Assembly: GCF_014648075.1 (NCBI RefSeq) | Contig: NZ_BMQK01000001.1 | Location: 992,001 to 1,056,000, forward strand | From: Streptomyces ruber | GTDB lineage: Bacteria > Actinomycetota > Actinomycetes > Streptomycetales > Streptomycetaceae | Direction: 5' to 3' | Length of the DNA stretch: 64,000 bases | Notes under the pieces: model-generated | What the model was told of the DNA's origin: nothing | Databases searched by the model: none | What the model saw: only the letters and a program-made list of their open reading frames with translations | Part shown: positions 45,452 through 54,017 of the stretch, piece by piece | How the letters are laid out: each line of letters opens with the position of its first letter | How positions within the stretch are numbered: position 1 is the stretch's first letter | Program-made: the position numbers and the translations under genes

Positions 45452-46988
45452 CGAGGAGGCCCTCGGCGCTCCGGCGCCGGATTCCGGTACGGGGTCCGGG
45501 CCGCGGCACGCGGTGTTCCGGAAACCGTTCCTCGCGCGGTTGCAGGTACCCGCGGGCAAGGCGATGGCCCTGGCGGCGATGCCGACGGCGGTCCTCATGG
45601 GCATGGGCATCGCACCCGCGCTCGCCCGGGCCGACGACAAGGCGACGACCTCCCGGAGCCTGACGCTGGAGGAGTACCAGAGCTGCGTCGAGATCCTGGA
45701 GGAGGCCCGGGACGACGCGGAGTCGGAGGACGGCGAGAAGAAGGACGAGGAGAAGCCGGAGGAGACCGAAGAGGACGGGGAGGGCGAGGAGGACGGGCAG
45801 GACGACCAGGGCGGGCGGAACGAGAAGGCCCCGGTCGTGCCGTCGCCCTCGGTCTCGTCGAGTGTCCCGGCGGCCGGCGGCAGGGAGGAGCAGAGCTCCC
45901 CGGGCGGCTCCCCGCCGGACGAGGACTCCCCGGGCGACGGCTCCCCGGAGGACACGTCCCACGAGGGCGGCGAAGCCGCGGACGGCGGCTCTTCGTCGGA
46001 TTCAGGTTCCGACGACGAGACCGGGTCCGCACCGGCTCCGGCTCCGGTCCCGACCGCGCCGGACGGGTCCTCGCAAAGCGGCGACCGCCCGCGGATCCCC
46101 GGGCTGTCCGACCTCGGCGACGCGCTCGAAGGCCTCGGCAGTGCGCTCGAGGACGTGCTCACGCCCCGGGCGGGGGAGTCCGCCTCCCCGTCCGCTCCGG
46201 CCGACGAGGACACCGCGGAACCGGCCGAGGGTACGGCGGACGAGGCCACCGGCACCGGGGAGGAGCCCGGGAAGCGCGCGGCGCAGGACGTCACCGGGGA
46301 CGTGGCCGCTCCGGTGACCGAGCCGGCGCCCGAGCCGGAGGCGGACGCCACGGCGCCGGTCGCGGAGCCGGACGGGGAACCGGCCGAAGAGCCCGCCGAG
46401 GAGCCGGCCGGCGAGGTCACCGCGTCGCCGAGCACGAGCACCAGCCCCGGCCCCGGTTCCGGCCCCAGTCCCAGCCCCACCCCGTCCGAGACCTCCACCA
46501 CCGACCCGGACGACTGCCCGGTCGCCACCGACGCGGAGGGCGGCCTGGAGCAGGACCTCCCGGCGCTGCCCGACGCCCCCTGGTACCTGGACGCCGGCTC
46601 GCTGCTGCTCAAGGGCGCCGACTACCAGGGCATCGTGCAGGTGCGGACCGCGAACGGCACGGTCAAGAAGGTGCTGAAGTACGTCATCTCCGACGGCACC
46701 GACATCGGCGACCTGCACCAGACGGTCCGTGACGAGCGGACCGGCAAGCTCTACCACGTGCAGGCGGGCGAAGGCACGACCTCCACCATCCGCGACGGCG
46801 ACACCGTGATGTACACGGAGTCGATCTCCGGCAAGCTGCTGGGCCTCGTCCCGGTCGAGTTCAGCCCGGAGAATCCCCCGCCGCTGGACATCCCCGTCAT
46901 CTACTTCACCGATGTCCGGGTGGTCCAGGCCGGCCAGTTCGGCGGCACGCTCCACATTCCCGGGCTGCGGCAGTACGTGACGGACTAG
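45441..46988 (+). CDS. Acidic low-complexity surface protein with a conserved C-terminal domain
   Basis: This 515-residue protein has a basic N-terminus and a hydrophobic helix (about 42-62, MALAAMPTAVLMGMGIAPALA) acting as a signal peptide or anchor. About 310 residues of Glu/Asp/Pro/Ser/Gly-rich low-complexity sequence follow. The compact C-terminal domain (about 385-515) includes WYLDAGSLLLKGADYQGIVQV, LKYVISDGTDIGDLHQ and GKLLGLVPVEFSPENPPPLDIPVIYFTDV. That domain looks like the conserved functional part, while the acidic region looks like a flexible wall spacer. ATG at 45441 with GGGAGGCGGA inside the end of the DUF6114 gene indicates coupled translation. No catalytic motif is recognised. 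Confidence 0.83.
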   Translation: MTTDEEALGAPAPDSGTGSGPRHAVFRKPFLARLQVPAGKAMALAAMPTAVLMGMGIAPALARADDKATTSRSLTLEEYQSCVEILEEARDDAESEDGEKKDEEKPEETEEDGEGEEDGQDDQGGRNEKAPVVPSPSVSSSVPAAGGREEQSSPGGSPPDEDSPGDGSPEDTSHEGGEAADGGSSSDSGSDDETGSAPAPAPVPTAPDGSSQSGDRPRIPGLSDLGDALEGLGSALEDVLTPRAGESASPSAPADEDTAEPAEGTADEATGTGEEPGKRAAQDVTGDVAAPVTEPAPEPEADATAPVAEPDGEPAEEPAEEPAGEVTASPSTSTSPGPGSGPSPSPTPSETSTTDPDDCPVATDAEGGLEQDLPALPDAPWYLDAGSLLLKGADYQGIVQVRTANGTVKKVLKYVISDGTDIGDLHQTVRDERTGKLYHVQAGEGTTSTIRDGDTVMYTESISGKLLGLVPVEFSPENPPPLDIPVIYFTDVRVVQAGQFGGTLHIPGLRQYVTD

Positions 46989-46993
46989 AACGA

Positions 46994-47027
46994 CGGGGCG
47001 CCCCCTGGTGGACCAGGGGGCGCCCCG
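46994..47027. terminator. Bidirectional terminator, acidic-protein gene / pyk
   Basis: A perfect 15-bp stem (CGGGGCGCCCCCTGG and its complement) with a 4-nt loop lies between two convergent genes that end at 46988 and 47045. It can serve both directions. Confidence 0.92.
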
Positions 47028-47044
47028 TTCGCGGGATCGCGGCG

Positions 47045-48475
47045 TCAGGCGCGGTTGTCGCCGCCCAGGTGGTGCACCCGGACCATGTTGGTGGTGCCGG
47101 CCACGCCGGGGGGCGAACCGGCGGTGATGACCACGGTGTCGCCCTCGTGGAACCGCTTCAGCTTGAGCAGCTCCTGGTCGACGAGCTCGACCATCTCGTC
47201 GGTGCTGTTCACGAACGGCACCACGTGGGACTCCACGCCCCAGCTCAGGGCGAGCTGGTTGCGGGTGGACTCGTCCGTGGTGAACGCGATGATCGGCTGG
47301 GCCGCGCGGTAGCGGGACAGCCGGCGGGCGGTGTCACCGGACTTGGTGAAGGCGACCAGGCCCCTGCCGCCGAGGAAGTCGGCGATCTCGGCCGCGGCGC
47401 GGGCCACGGAACCGCCCTGCGTACGGGGCTTCTTGCCCGGCACCAGCGGCTGCAGGCCCTTGGACAGCAGCTCCTCCTCGGCCGCGGCGACGATCTTCGA
47501 CATCGTCTTCACGGTCTCGATCGGGTACGCGCCCACGGAGGACTCGGCGGAGAGCATGACCGCGTCCGCGCCGTCCAGGATCGCGTTGGCCACGTCGGAC
47601 GCCTCGGCGCGGGTGGGGCGCGAGTTGGTGATCATCGACTCCATCATCTGGGTCGCCACGATCACCGGCTTGGCGTTGCGGCGGCACAGCTCGATGAGCC
47701 GCTTCTGCACCATGGGGACCTTTTCGAGCGGGTACTCGACGGCCAGGTCACCGCGGGCCACCATCACGCCGTCGAACGCCATCACGACGTCCTGCATGTT
47801 CTCGACGGCCTGCGGCTTCTCCACCTTGGCGATGACGGGGACGCGGCGGCCCACCTCGTCCATCACCTTGTGGACGTCCTGGACGTCGTCCGCGTCCCGC
47901 ACGAACGACAGCGCCACCAGGTCGCACCCCATGTTCAGGGCGAACTTCAGGTCCTCGACGTCCTTCTCGGACAGCGCGGGCACGTTGACGGCCGCGCCGG
48001 GCAGGTTGATGCCCTTGTGGTCGGAGACCACGCCGCCCTCGATGACCACCGTCTTCACCCGGGGACCGTCGACCTCGACGACGCGCAGCTCGACGTTGCC
48101 GTCGTTGATCAGGACCTGGTCGCCCTTGGAGACGTCACCCGGCAGGCCCTTGTACGTCGTCCCGCAGATGTGCCTGTCGCCCGGCACGTCCTCGGTGGTG
48201 ATGGTGAACTCGTCACCGCGCACCAGCTCGACGGGACCCTCCGCGAAGGTCTCCAGGCGGATCTTGGGGCCCTGGAGGTCGGCGAGGACGCCGATGGCCT
48301 TCCCGGTCTCGGCCGAGGCGGCCCGGACGCGGTCGTACCGGCCCTGGTGCTCTTCGTGCGAGCCGTGGCTGAAGTTGAAACGGGCCACGTTCATGCCCGC
48401 CTCGATCAGCGCGACGAGCTTGTCGTGGGAGTCGACGGCGGGGCCGAGAGTACAGACGATTTTCGAACGGCGCAT
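47045..48475 (-). CDS. pyk: Pyruvate kinase
   Basis: This 476-residue glycolytic enzyme converts phosphoenolpyruvate and ADP to pyruvate and ATP. It begins MRRSKIVCTLGPAVDSHDKL. The active-site signature is VIAKVEKPQAVENM, followed by MVARGDLAVEYP and TQMMESMITNSRPTRAEASDVANAILDGADAVMLSAE. The B domain lies between about residues 70 and 170 and the C-terminal allosteric domain at the end. The ATG at 48475 is followed downstream by a shared terminator. S. coelicolor has two pyruvate kinases; this position matches the one at SCO5423 (pyk2). It heads a stretch of carbon genes: pyk, ackA and pta on this strand, pfkA opposite. Confidence 0.97.
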   Translation of the reverse strand: MRRSKIVCTLGPAVDSHDKLVALIEAGMNVARFNFSHGSHEEHQGRYDRVRAASAETGKAIGVLADLQGPKIRLETFAEGPVELVRGDEFTITTEDVPGDRHICGTTYKGLPGDVSKGDQVLINDGNVELRVVEVDGPRVKTVVIEGGVVSDHKGINLPGAAVNVPALSEKDVEDLKFALNMGCDLVALSFVRDADDVQDVHKVMDEVGRRVPVIAKVEKPQAVENMQDVVMAFDGVMVARGDLAVEYPLEKVPMVQKRLIELCRRNAKPVIVATQMMESMITNSRPTRAEASDVANAILDGADAVMLSAESSVGAYPIETVKTMSKIVAAAEEELLSKGLQPLVPGKKPRTQGGSVARAAAEIADFLGGRGLVAFTKSGDTARRLSRYRAAQPIIAFTTDESTRNQLALSWGVESHVVPFVNSTDEMVELVDQELLKLKRFHEGDTVVITAGSPPGVAGTTNMVRVHHLGGDNRA

Positions 48476-48586
48476 GGGGCGATCCTATCGGTTTGTTTCG
48501 CTACGGAATTTTCCGTCTGGCGGAAGACACAAATGGGCGGCCGGGCGCTCAGCTGTGGCGTGCGTCACGCCGTCCGCCCTCTCTTC

Positions 48587-49795
48587 TCATTCCCGTCCGA
48601 CCAGCGCGTAGGTCTGCGTGGCGATCTCCAGCTCCTCGTCGGTGGGGACCACGGCGACCGCGACCCGCGCGGAGTCCGGGGATATCAGCCGCGCCTCGTC
48701 GCCGCGCACGGCGTTCAGGTCCGCGTCGACCGCGAGCCCCAGTCCTTCCAGGCCCGCGACCGCCGCCTCGCGCACCGCCGCCGCGTTCTCGCCGACCCCG
48801 GCCGTGAAGGCCACCGCGTCCACCCGGCCCAGGACGGCGTAGTAGGCACCTATGTACTTCTTCAGCCGGTGGATGTAGATGTCGAAGGCCAGCTTCGCCT
48901 GCTCGTCCCCCTCCTCGACCCGGCGGCGGATCTCCCGCATGTCGTTGTCGCCGCACAGGCCGAACAGGCCGCTCCTCTTGTTGAGGAGAGTGTCGATCTC
49001 GTCCATGTCCATTCCGCCGACACGCGCCAAATGGAAGATGACGGCCGGGTCCAGATCACCGGACCGCGTACCCATCACCAGTCCCTCCAAAGGCGTCAGT
49101 CCCATGGAGGTGTCGACGCACACGCCGCCCCGTACGGCCGACGCGGACGCGCCGTTGCCGAGGTGCAGCACGATGACGTTCACCTCCGACGGGTCCTTGC
49201 CCAGCAGCCGCGCCGTCTCGCGGGAGACGTACGCGTGCGAGGTGCCGTGGAAGCCGTAGCGCCGGATGCGGTGCCGGTCGGCGATCCTCGGGTCGATCGC
49301 GTAGCGCGCCGCGGACTCCGGCATCGTCGTGTGGAACGCCGTGTCGAAGACCGCGACCTGCGGCAGGTCGGGGCGGAGCTCCTGCGCGGTGCGGATGCCG
49401 GTGAGGTTGGCCGGGTTGTGCAGCGGCGCGACGGGGATCAGCCGCTCGATCTCGATGAGCACGGTGTCGTCGACGACGGTGGGCTCGGTGAAGAACTCCC
49501 CGCCGTGCACCACGCGGTGCCCGATCGCGGCCAGCTCCGGCGAGTCCAGGCCCAGGCCGTCCTTGGCGAGCTCCCCGGCGACCGCCTTCAGGGCGGCGCC
49601 GTGGTCGGCCATCGGCCCGTTCTGCTCGCGGGTCTCGCCGCTGCCCACGCAGGTGTGCTTCAGGCGGGAGGTCCGCTCGCCGATGCGCTCGACCAGCCCC
49701 ACCGCCAGCCGGCTGCGGTCCCGCATGTCCAGCAGCTGGTACTTCACCGACGAGGAGCCGGAGTTGAGGACGAGGACACGGGTGGGTGAGGTCAC
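48587..49795 (-). CDS. ackA: Acetate kinase
   Basis: This 402-residue enzyme interconverts acetyl phosphate plus ADP and acetate plus ATP. Signature 1 is RVLVLNSGSSSVKYQLL and signature 2 is GHRVVHGGE. It also has AVFDTAFH, RRYGFHGTSH, VLHLGNGAS and VDAVAFTAGVGENA. GTG at 49795 overlaps the pta stop (49792-49795), so AckA is translationally coupled to Pta and the two form the pta-ackA overflow and acetyl-phosphate module. The 111-base gap to pyk contains no obvious terminator. Confidence 0.97.
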   Translation of the reverse strand: MTSPTRVLVLNSGSSSVKYQLLDMRDRSRLAVGLVERIGERTSRLKHTCVGSGETREQNGPMADHGAALKAVAGELAKDGLGLDSPELAAIGHRVVHGGEFFTEPTVVDDTVLIEIERLIPVAPLHNPANLTGIRTAQELRPDLPQVAVFDTAFHTTMPESAARYAIDPRIADRHRIRRYGFHGTSHAYVSRETARLLGKDPSEVNVIVLHLGNGASASAVRGGVCVDTSMGLTPLEGLVMGTRSGDLDPAVIFHLARVGGMDMDEIDTLLNKRSGLFGLCGDNDMREIRRRVEEGDEQAKLAFDIYIHRLKKYIGAYYAVLGRVDAVAFTAGVGENAAAVREAAVAGLEGLGLAVDADLNAVRGDEARLISPDSARVAVAVVPTDEELEIATQTYALVGRE

Positions 49796-51906
49796 TGCTC
49801 GGAGGCCTTCTCGTTCGGGTGCTGCGACGGGTTGGGGTTCGGGTTCTGGGACTGGATCGCGGTGATGGCGACGGTGTTCACGATGTCGCCGACCAGCGCG
49901 CCGCGCGACAGGTCGTTGACCGGCTTGCGCAGGCCCTGGAGGACCGGGCCGACGGCGATCGCGCCGGCCGAGCGCTGCACGGCCTTGTAGGTGTTGTTGC
50001 CGGTGTTGAGGTCCGGGAAGACCAGCACGGTGGCCTGGCCCGCGACCTCGGAGCCCGGCAGCTTGGTCGCGGCGACCGTCGGCTCGACGGCGGCGTCGTA
50101 CTGGATCGGGCCCTCGATCTTCAGGTCGGGCCGCCGGGATCGCGCGATCTCCGTCGCCCGGCGCACCTTGTCGACGTCGGCGCCGGAGCCGGAGGTGCCC
50201 GTCGAGTACGACAGCATCGCGATCCGCGGCTCCACACCGAACTGCGCGGCCGTCTCCGCGGACTGGATGGCGATGTCGGCGAGCTGCTCGGCGTCCGGGT
50301 CCGGGTTGACCGCGCAGTCGCCGTACACCAGCACCTTGTCGGCCAGGCACATGAAGAACACGGACGACACGATCGAGGCGTCCGGCTTGGTCTTGATGAT
50401 CTCGAAGGAGGGACGGATGGTCGCGGCCGTGGAGTGCACCGAGCCCGACACCATGCCGTCCGCGAGCCCCTCCTGCACCATCAGGGTGCCGAAGTAGTTC
50501 ACGTCCGAGACGACGTCGTACGCCAGCTCCACGGTGACGCCCTTGTGGGCGCGCAGCGCCGCGTACCGCTCGGCGAAGCGGTCCCGCAGCGGGGAGGTCT
50601 GCGGGTCGACGAGGTCGGCGTCACCGAGGTCGATGCCGAGGTCGGCGGCGTTCTTGCGGATCTGGTCGACGGGCCCGAGCAGGGTCAGCGCGCACACGTC
50701 GCGGCGCAGCAGCACCTCGGCGGCGCGCAGCACGCGCTCCTCGGTGCCCTCGGGCAGCACCACGCGGCGCCGGTCCGAGCGGGCCCGTTCCAGCAGCTTG
50801 TGCTCGAACATCATCGGCGTGACCCGGTCACTGCTCGGCGCCGACACCCTGGTCAGCAGTGCGCCGCCGTCCACGTACCGCTCGAACAGGCCGAGCGCGA
50901 CCTCCGCCTTGCGGGGCGTGACCGCGCTCAGCTTGCCCTCCATGGCGAAGAGCTCGGACGCCGTGTCGAAGGAGCCCGAGGCGACCGCGACCACCGGGGT
51001 GCCGGGGGCGAGCCGCGCGGCCAGGGTGAGGACCTCGTCGCTGGGCCGCTCGTCGAGGGTGAGCAGCACACCGGCGATCGGCGGGGTGCCGGCGCTGTGC
51101 GCGGCCAGCGCGCCCACGACCAGGTCGGCGCGGTCGCCGGGGGTGACGACGAGGCAGCCGGGGGTCAGCGCGTTCAGGAAGGTCGACAGGGTGGCGCCGC
51201 CGAAGACGAAGCCCAGCGCGTCGCGCGCGAGCCCCGCGTCGTCGCCGAGCAGCACCTTGCCGCCGAGCGCGTGGGTGATCTGGGCGACGCTCGGCGCGGA
51301 CAGGGCGGGCTCGTCGGGCAGGACGTAGGCGGGCACGGGCAGGCGGGCGTCGAGGCCCTCCGCTATCGCGGCCCGGTCGGCCGGGTCGACCCGATTGGTG
51401 ATCACGGCGATGACGTCGCAGCCGAGCGCCTCGTACGCGCGGTGGGCGTTCCTGGTCTCCGCCAGCACGGAACCGGGGGTCTGCTTGCGGCCCCCGACCA
51501 CCGGGAGCACCGAGGCGCCGAACTCGTTGGCCAGCCGCGCGTTGAGCGCCAGCTCGTCCGGAAACTGGGTGTCGGCGAAGTCGGTGCCGAGGACGAGCAC
51601 CACGTCGTAGTCGCGGGCCACCCGGTGGAAGCGGTCCACGAGCGTCGACACCAGCTCGTCGGTGCCCCGCTCGGCCTGGAGCGCGGACGCCTCCTGGTAG
51701 TCCATGCCGTACACGGTCGCCGGGTCCTGGGAGAGCCGGTAACGGGCGCGCAGCAGCTCGAAGAGCCGGTCGGGGGTGTGGTGGACGAGCGGGCGGAACA
51801 CCCCCACCCGGTCGACCTGGCGGGTCAGGAGCTCCATGACTCCCAGCTCCACGACCTGGCGGCCGTCGCCGCGGTCGATCCCGGTCACGTACACGCTGCG
51901 CGTCAC
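49792..51906 (-). CDS. pta: Phosphate acetyltransferase, long three-domain form
   Basis: This 704-residue enzyme converts acetyl-CoA and phosphate to acetyl phosphate. The N-terminal P-loop-like/BioD-like domain (about 1-220) is followed by a DRTGG domain (about 230-340) and the catalytic PTA domain (about 370-690), with RVVLPEGTEERVLRAAEVLLRR and MLSYSTGTSGSG. GTG at 51906 has GGAGAA upstream. The C-terminus is an unusual NPNPNPSQHPNEKASEQ tail. It forms an operon with ackA. The divergent pfkA gene starts 341 bases upstream, so regulation could be shared. Confidence 0.96.
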   Translation of the reverse strand: MTRSVYVTGIDRGDGRQVVELGVMELLTRQVDRVGVFRPLVHHTPDRLFELLRARYRLSQDPATVYGMDYQEASALQAERGTDELVSTLVDRFHRVARDYDVVLVLGTDFADTQFPDELALNARLANEFGASVLPVVGGRKQTPGSVLAETRNAHRAYEALGCDVIAVITNRVDPADRAAIAEGLDARLPVPAYVLPDEPALSAPSVAQITHALGGKVLLGDDAGLARDALGFVFGGATLSTFLNALTPGCLVVTPGDRADLVVGALAAHSAGTPPIAGVLLTLDERPSDEVLTLAARLAPGTPVVAVASGSFDTASELFAMEGKLSAVTPRKAEVALGLFERYVDGGALLTRVSAPSSDRVTPMMFEHKLLERARSDRRRVVLPEGTEERVLRAAEVLLRRDVCALTLLGPVDQIRKNAADLGIDLGDADLVDPQTSPLRDRFAERYAALRAHKGVTVELAYDVVSDVNYFGTLMVQEGLADGMVSGSVHSTAATIRPSFEIIKTKPDASIVSSVFFMCLADKVLVYGDCAVNPDPDAEQLADIAIQSAETAAQFGVEPRIAMLSYSTGTSGSGADVDKVRRATEIARSRRPDLKIEGPIQYDAAVEPTVAATKLPGSEVAGQATVLVFPDLNTGNNTYKAVQRSAGAIAVGPVLQGLRKPVNDLSRGALVGDIVNTVAITAIQSQNPNPNPSQHPNEKASEQ

Positions 51907-52247
51907 GCGTGGTTCTCCGTTCCGTGTCGTCGTGGGGTGCCCCCGGTGCGGGGGAGGGCGGCCACTGTGAGGCGTTTCCGTTGTGCGCGAAATCCGCCCG
52001 CCGTGACGGACGGAACCCCCTTGACAGTACCTCCCTGGATGGATAAGGAACCCGCCAGGGCGAGGTGGGGCGAGGTGCTGTATCCGGTGCGCGGGGTACG
52101 CGCGGGGTACACGGGATGTACAAGGGTCGGCAACGGAGGTGCCTCGTGGGGCGTGAAACAATCGGACCGGCGCACCAGTAACACCAGTACCCGTCATGGC
52201 TCCGGGTCACCGGCCACGGACCAGCACCGAGCAGGAGACACAGCACG
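51907..52247 (+). promoter_or_regulatory. pta-pfkA divergent control region
   Basis: This 341-base region is non-coding. Toward pfkA, a perfect -35 TTGACA (52021-52026) is followed after 17 bases by a poor -10 (TAAGGA, 52044-52049). An exact 11-bp tandem repeat, GCGCGGGGTAC twice (52089-52110), lies downstream of it, in the likely leader, and could bind a regulator. No clear promoter for pta was seen. The leader to the pfkA ATG would be about 190 bases. Confidence 0.55.
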
Positions 52248-53273
52248 ATGCGTATCGGAGTCCTCACCGCAGGCGGCGACTGCCCGGGTCTGAACGCAGT
52301 GATCCGGTCGGTCGTGCACCGCGCGGTCACGCAGTACGACGACGAGGTGATCGGTTTCGAGGACGGCTACTCGGGGCTGCTGGACGGCCGCTACCGGGTG
52401 CTCGGCCTCGACGACGTCAGCGGCATCCTGGCCCGCGGCGGCACCATCCTCGGCTCCTCCCGGCTGGAGCGGGACCGGCTGCGCGAGGCCTGTGTCAACG
52501 CCAGCGACATGGTCCGCGAGTTCGGCATCGACGCGCTGATCCCGATCGGCGGCGAGGGCACGCTCACCGCGGCCCGGATGCTCAGCGACGCGGGCCTGCC
52601 GGTGGTCGGCGTCCCCAAGACGATCGACAACGACATCTCCTCCACGGACCGCACCTTCGGCTTCGACACGGCGGTCGGCGTCGCCACCGAGGCCATGGAC
52701 CGCCTGAAGACCACCGCCGAGTCGCACCAGCGCGTGATGGTCGTCGAGGTCATGGGCCGGCACGCGGGCTGGATCGCGCTGGAGTCCGGCATGGCGGCCG
52801 GCGCCCACGGCATCTGCCTGCCCGAGCGCCCCTTCGACCCCGCCGACCTGGTGAAGATGGTCGAGGAGCGCTTCTCCCGCGGCAAGAAGTTCGCGGTCGT
52901 CTGCGTGGCCGAGGGCGCCCACCCCGCCGAGGGCACGATGGACTACGGCAAGGGCGCCATCGACCAGTTCGGCCACGAGCGCTTCCAGGGCATCGGCACG
53001 GCGCTCGCGTACGAGCTGGAGCGGCGCCTGGGCAAGGAGGCCAAGCCGGTCATCCTCGGCCACGTCCAGCGGGGCGGCACGCCGACCGCGTACGACCGGG
53101 TGCTCGCCACCCGCTTCGGCTGGCACGCGATCGAGGCCGCGCACCGGGGCGAGTTCGGCATGATGACCGCCCTGCGCGGCACGGACATCGTGATGGTGCC
53201 GCTCGCGGAGGCGGTCACGGAGCTGAAGACGGTGCCGAAGGACCGCATGGACGAGGCCGAGTCGGTCTTCTAG
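52248..53273 (+). CDS. pfkA: 6-phosphofructokinase
   Basis: This 341-residue enzyme phosphorylates fructose 6-phosphate. It begins RIGVLTAGGDCPGLNAVIR. Gly-104 in GGEGTLTAAR favours ATP over pyrophosphate as phosphoryl donor, while Lys-124 in VPKTIDNDI is the residue usual in PPi-type enzymes. This mixed pair matches the Streptomyces ATP-dependent enzymes that cluster with PPi-PFKs. IDNDI supplies the catalytic Asp, and MGRHAGWIAL and GHVQRGGTPTAYDR are substrate-binding blocks. ATG at 52248 follows CAGGAGACACAG. Its stop shares the palindrome CTAG with the stop of the convergent regulator gene (53270-53273). Confidence 0.96.
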   Translation: MRIGVLTAGGDCPGLNAVIRSVVHRAVTQYDDEVIGFEDGYSGLLDGRYRVLGLDDVSGILARGGTILGSSRLERDRLREACVNASDMVREFGIDALIPIGGEGTLTAARMLSDAGLPVVGVPKTIDNDISSTDRTFGFDTAVGVATEAMDRLKTTAESHQRVMVVEVMGRHAGWIALESGMAAGAHGICLPERPFDPADLVKMVEERFSRGKKFAVVCVAEGAHPAEGTMDYGKGAIDQFGHERFQGIGTALAYELERRLGKEAKPVILGHVQRGGTPTAYDRVLATRFGWHAIEAAHRGEFGMMTALRGTDIVMVPLAEAVTELKTVPKDRMDEAESVF

Positions 53274-53971
53274 GAGCCCTGCGTGCCCGGGTCGGCCGCC
53301 GCCCAGAACCGTTCGGCGATGTGATCGAGGAAGTCGCGGGCGGCGCCCTGGTCGGCGGCCGCCGTCCGGTACGTGGCGTGCAGCTCCTGGAGGACCCTCT
53401 CCAGGAGTCCCCGGTCCAGCGGCACCAGCTTGGCCAGCGGACGCGCGGACACGGGCCGGCGCGAGGCCACGGCGCCGCGCAGCAGCTCGGCCAGCTTCTC
53501 CTCCCGCCCCGTGACGGTGACGAGGCCGCGCGGGGACAGGTCGAACAGCTCGGCGAGGGCGGTGGTCTGGCGCTCGGTCCCGCGCCACCGGCCGGACTCC
53601 TCCATCCGCCGGTAGGCGACGGGGTCCAGACCGGTACGGCGGGCCACGTCCTCGGGGGCGAGGCTCCGGGCGAGACGGTGCTCGCGCAACGTGCGGGGTT
53701 CCCCGAGGAGCTCGCCGGCGGAACACCACAGCACCCCGGCGAGGGCGGCCAGCTCGGGGCCGGTGGGCGCGACGACGCCTCCCTCCCAGCCGAGGACCAG
53801 GTCAGGGGTGACGTAGGGCAGTCCGTACGAGGAGCGCATGCCGTACGCGACATGCTCGACCCCCATGCCGAGCCCGGCACGGAGCCTGCGGGCGGCCAAG
53901 GGGTCGAAGGGGCGGGTGGAGGGGATGTCCTGTGTCTCGTGCTGCGCTGATGGTCGGTGCACGCGGGACAC
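53270..53971 (-). CDS. XRE-like helix-turn-helix regulator
   Basis: This 233-residue protein has two Cro/C1-type helix-turn-helix regions. The first is at about residues 25-85 (FDPLAARRLRAGLGMGVEHVAYGM, then PDLVLGWEGGVVAPTGPELAALAGVL). The second is at about 95-150 (LREHRLARSLAPEDVARRTGLDPVAYRRMEESG). A helical C-terminal domain follows. GTG at 53971. Its stop codon TAG overlaps the TAG of the convergent pfkA (four shared bases, CTAG). It is probably monocistronic. Targets are unknown; closeness to pfkA alone does not show control of glycolysis. Confidence 0.85.
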   Translation of the reverse strand: MSRVHRPSAQHETQDIPSTRPFDPLAARRLRAGLGMGVEHVAYGMRSSYGLPYVTPDLVLGWEGGVVAPTGPELAALAGVLWCSAGELLGEPRTLREHRLARSLAPEDVARRTGLDPVAYRRMEESGRWRGTERQTTALAELFDLSPRGLVTVTGREEKLAELLRGAVASRRPVSARPLAKLVPLDRGLLERVLQELHATYRTAAADQGAARDFLDHIAERFWAAADPGTQGS

Positions 53972-54017
53972 GGTAGGGGGCGTGGGGCTGCGGTGACTAC
54001 CGTCCGTGCGTTAACTA

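Noticed and set aside
47069-49789. 906-codon plus-strand frame opposite pyk and ackA
   Set aside because: It is a His/Val/Arg/Gly-rich shadow across two enzyme genes.
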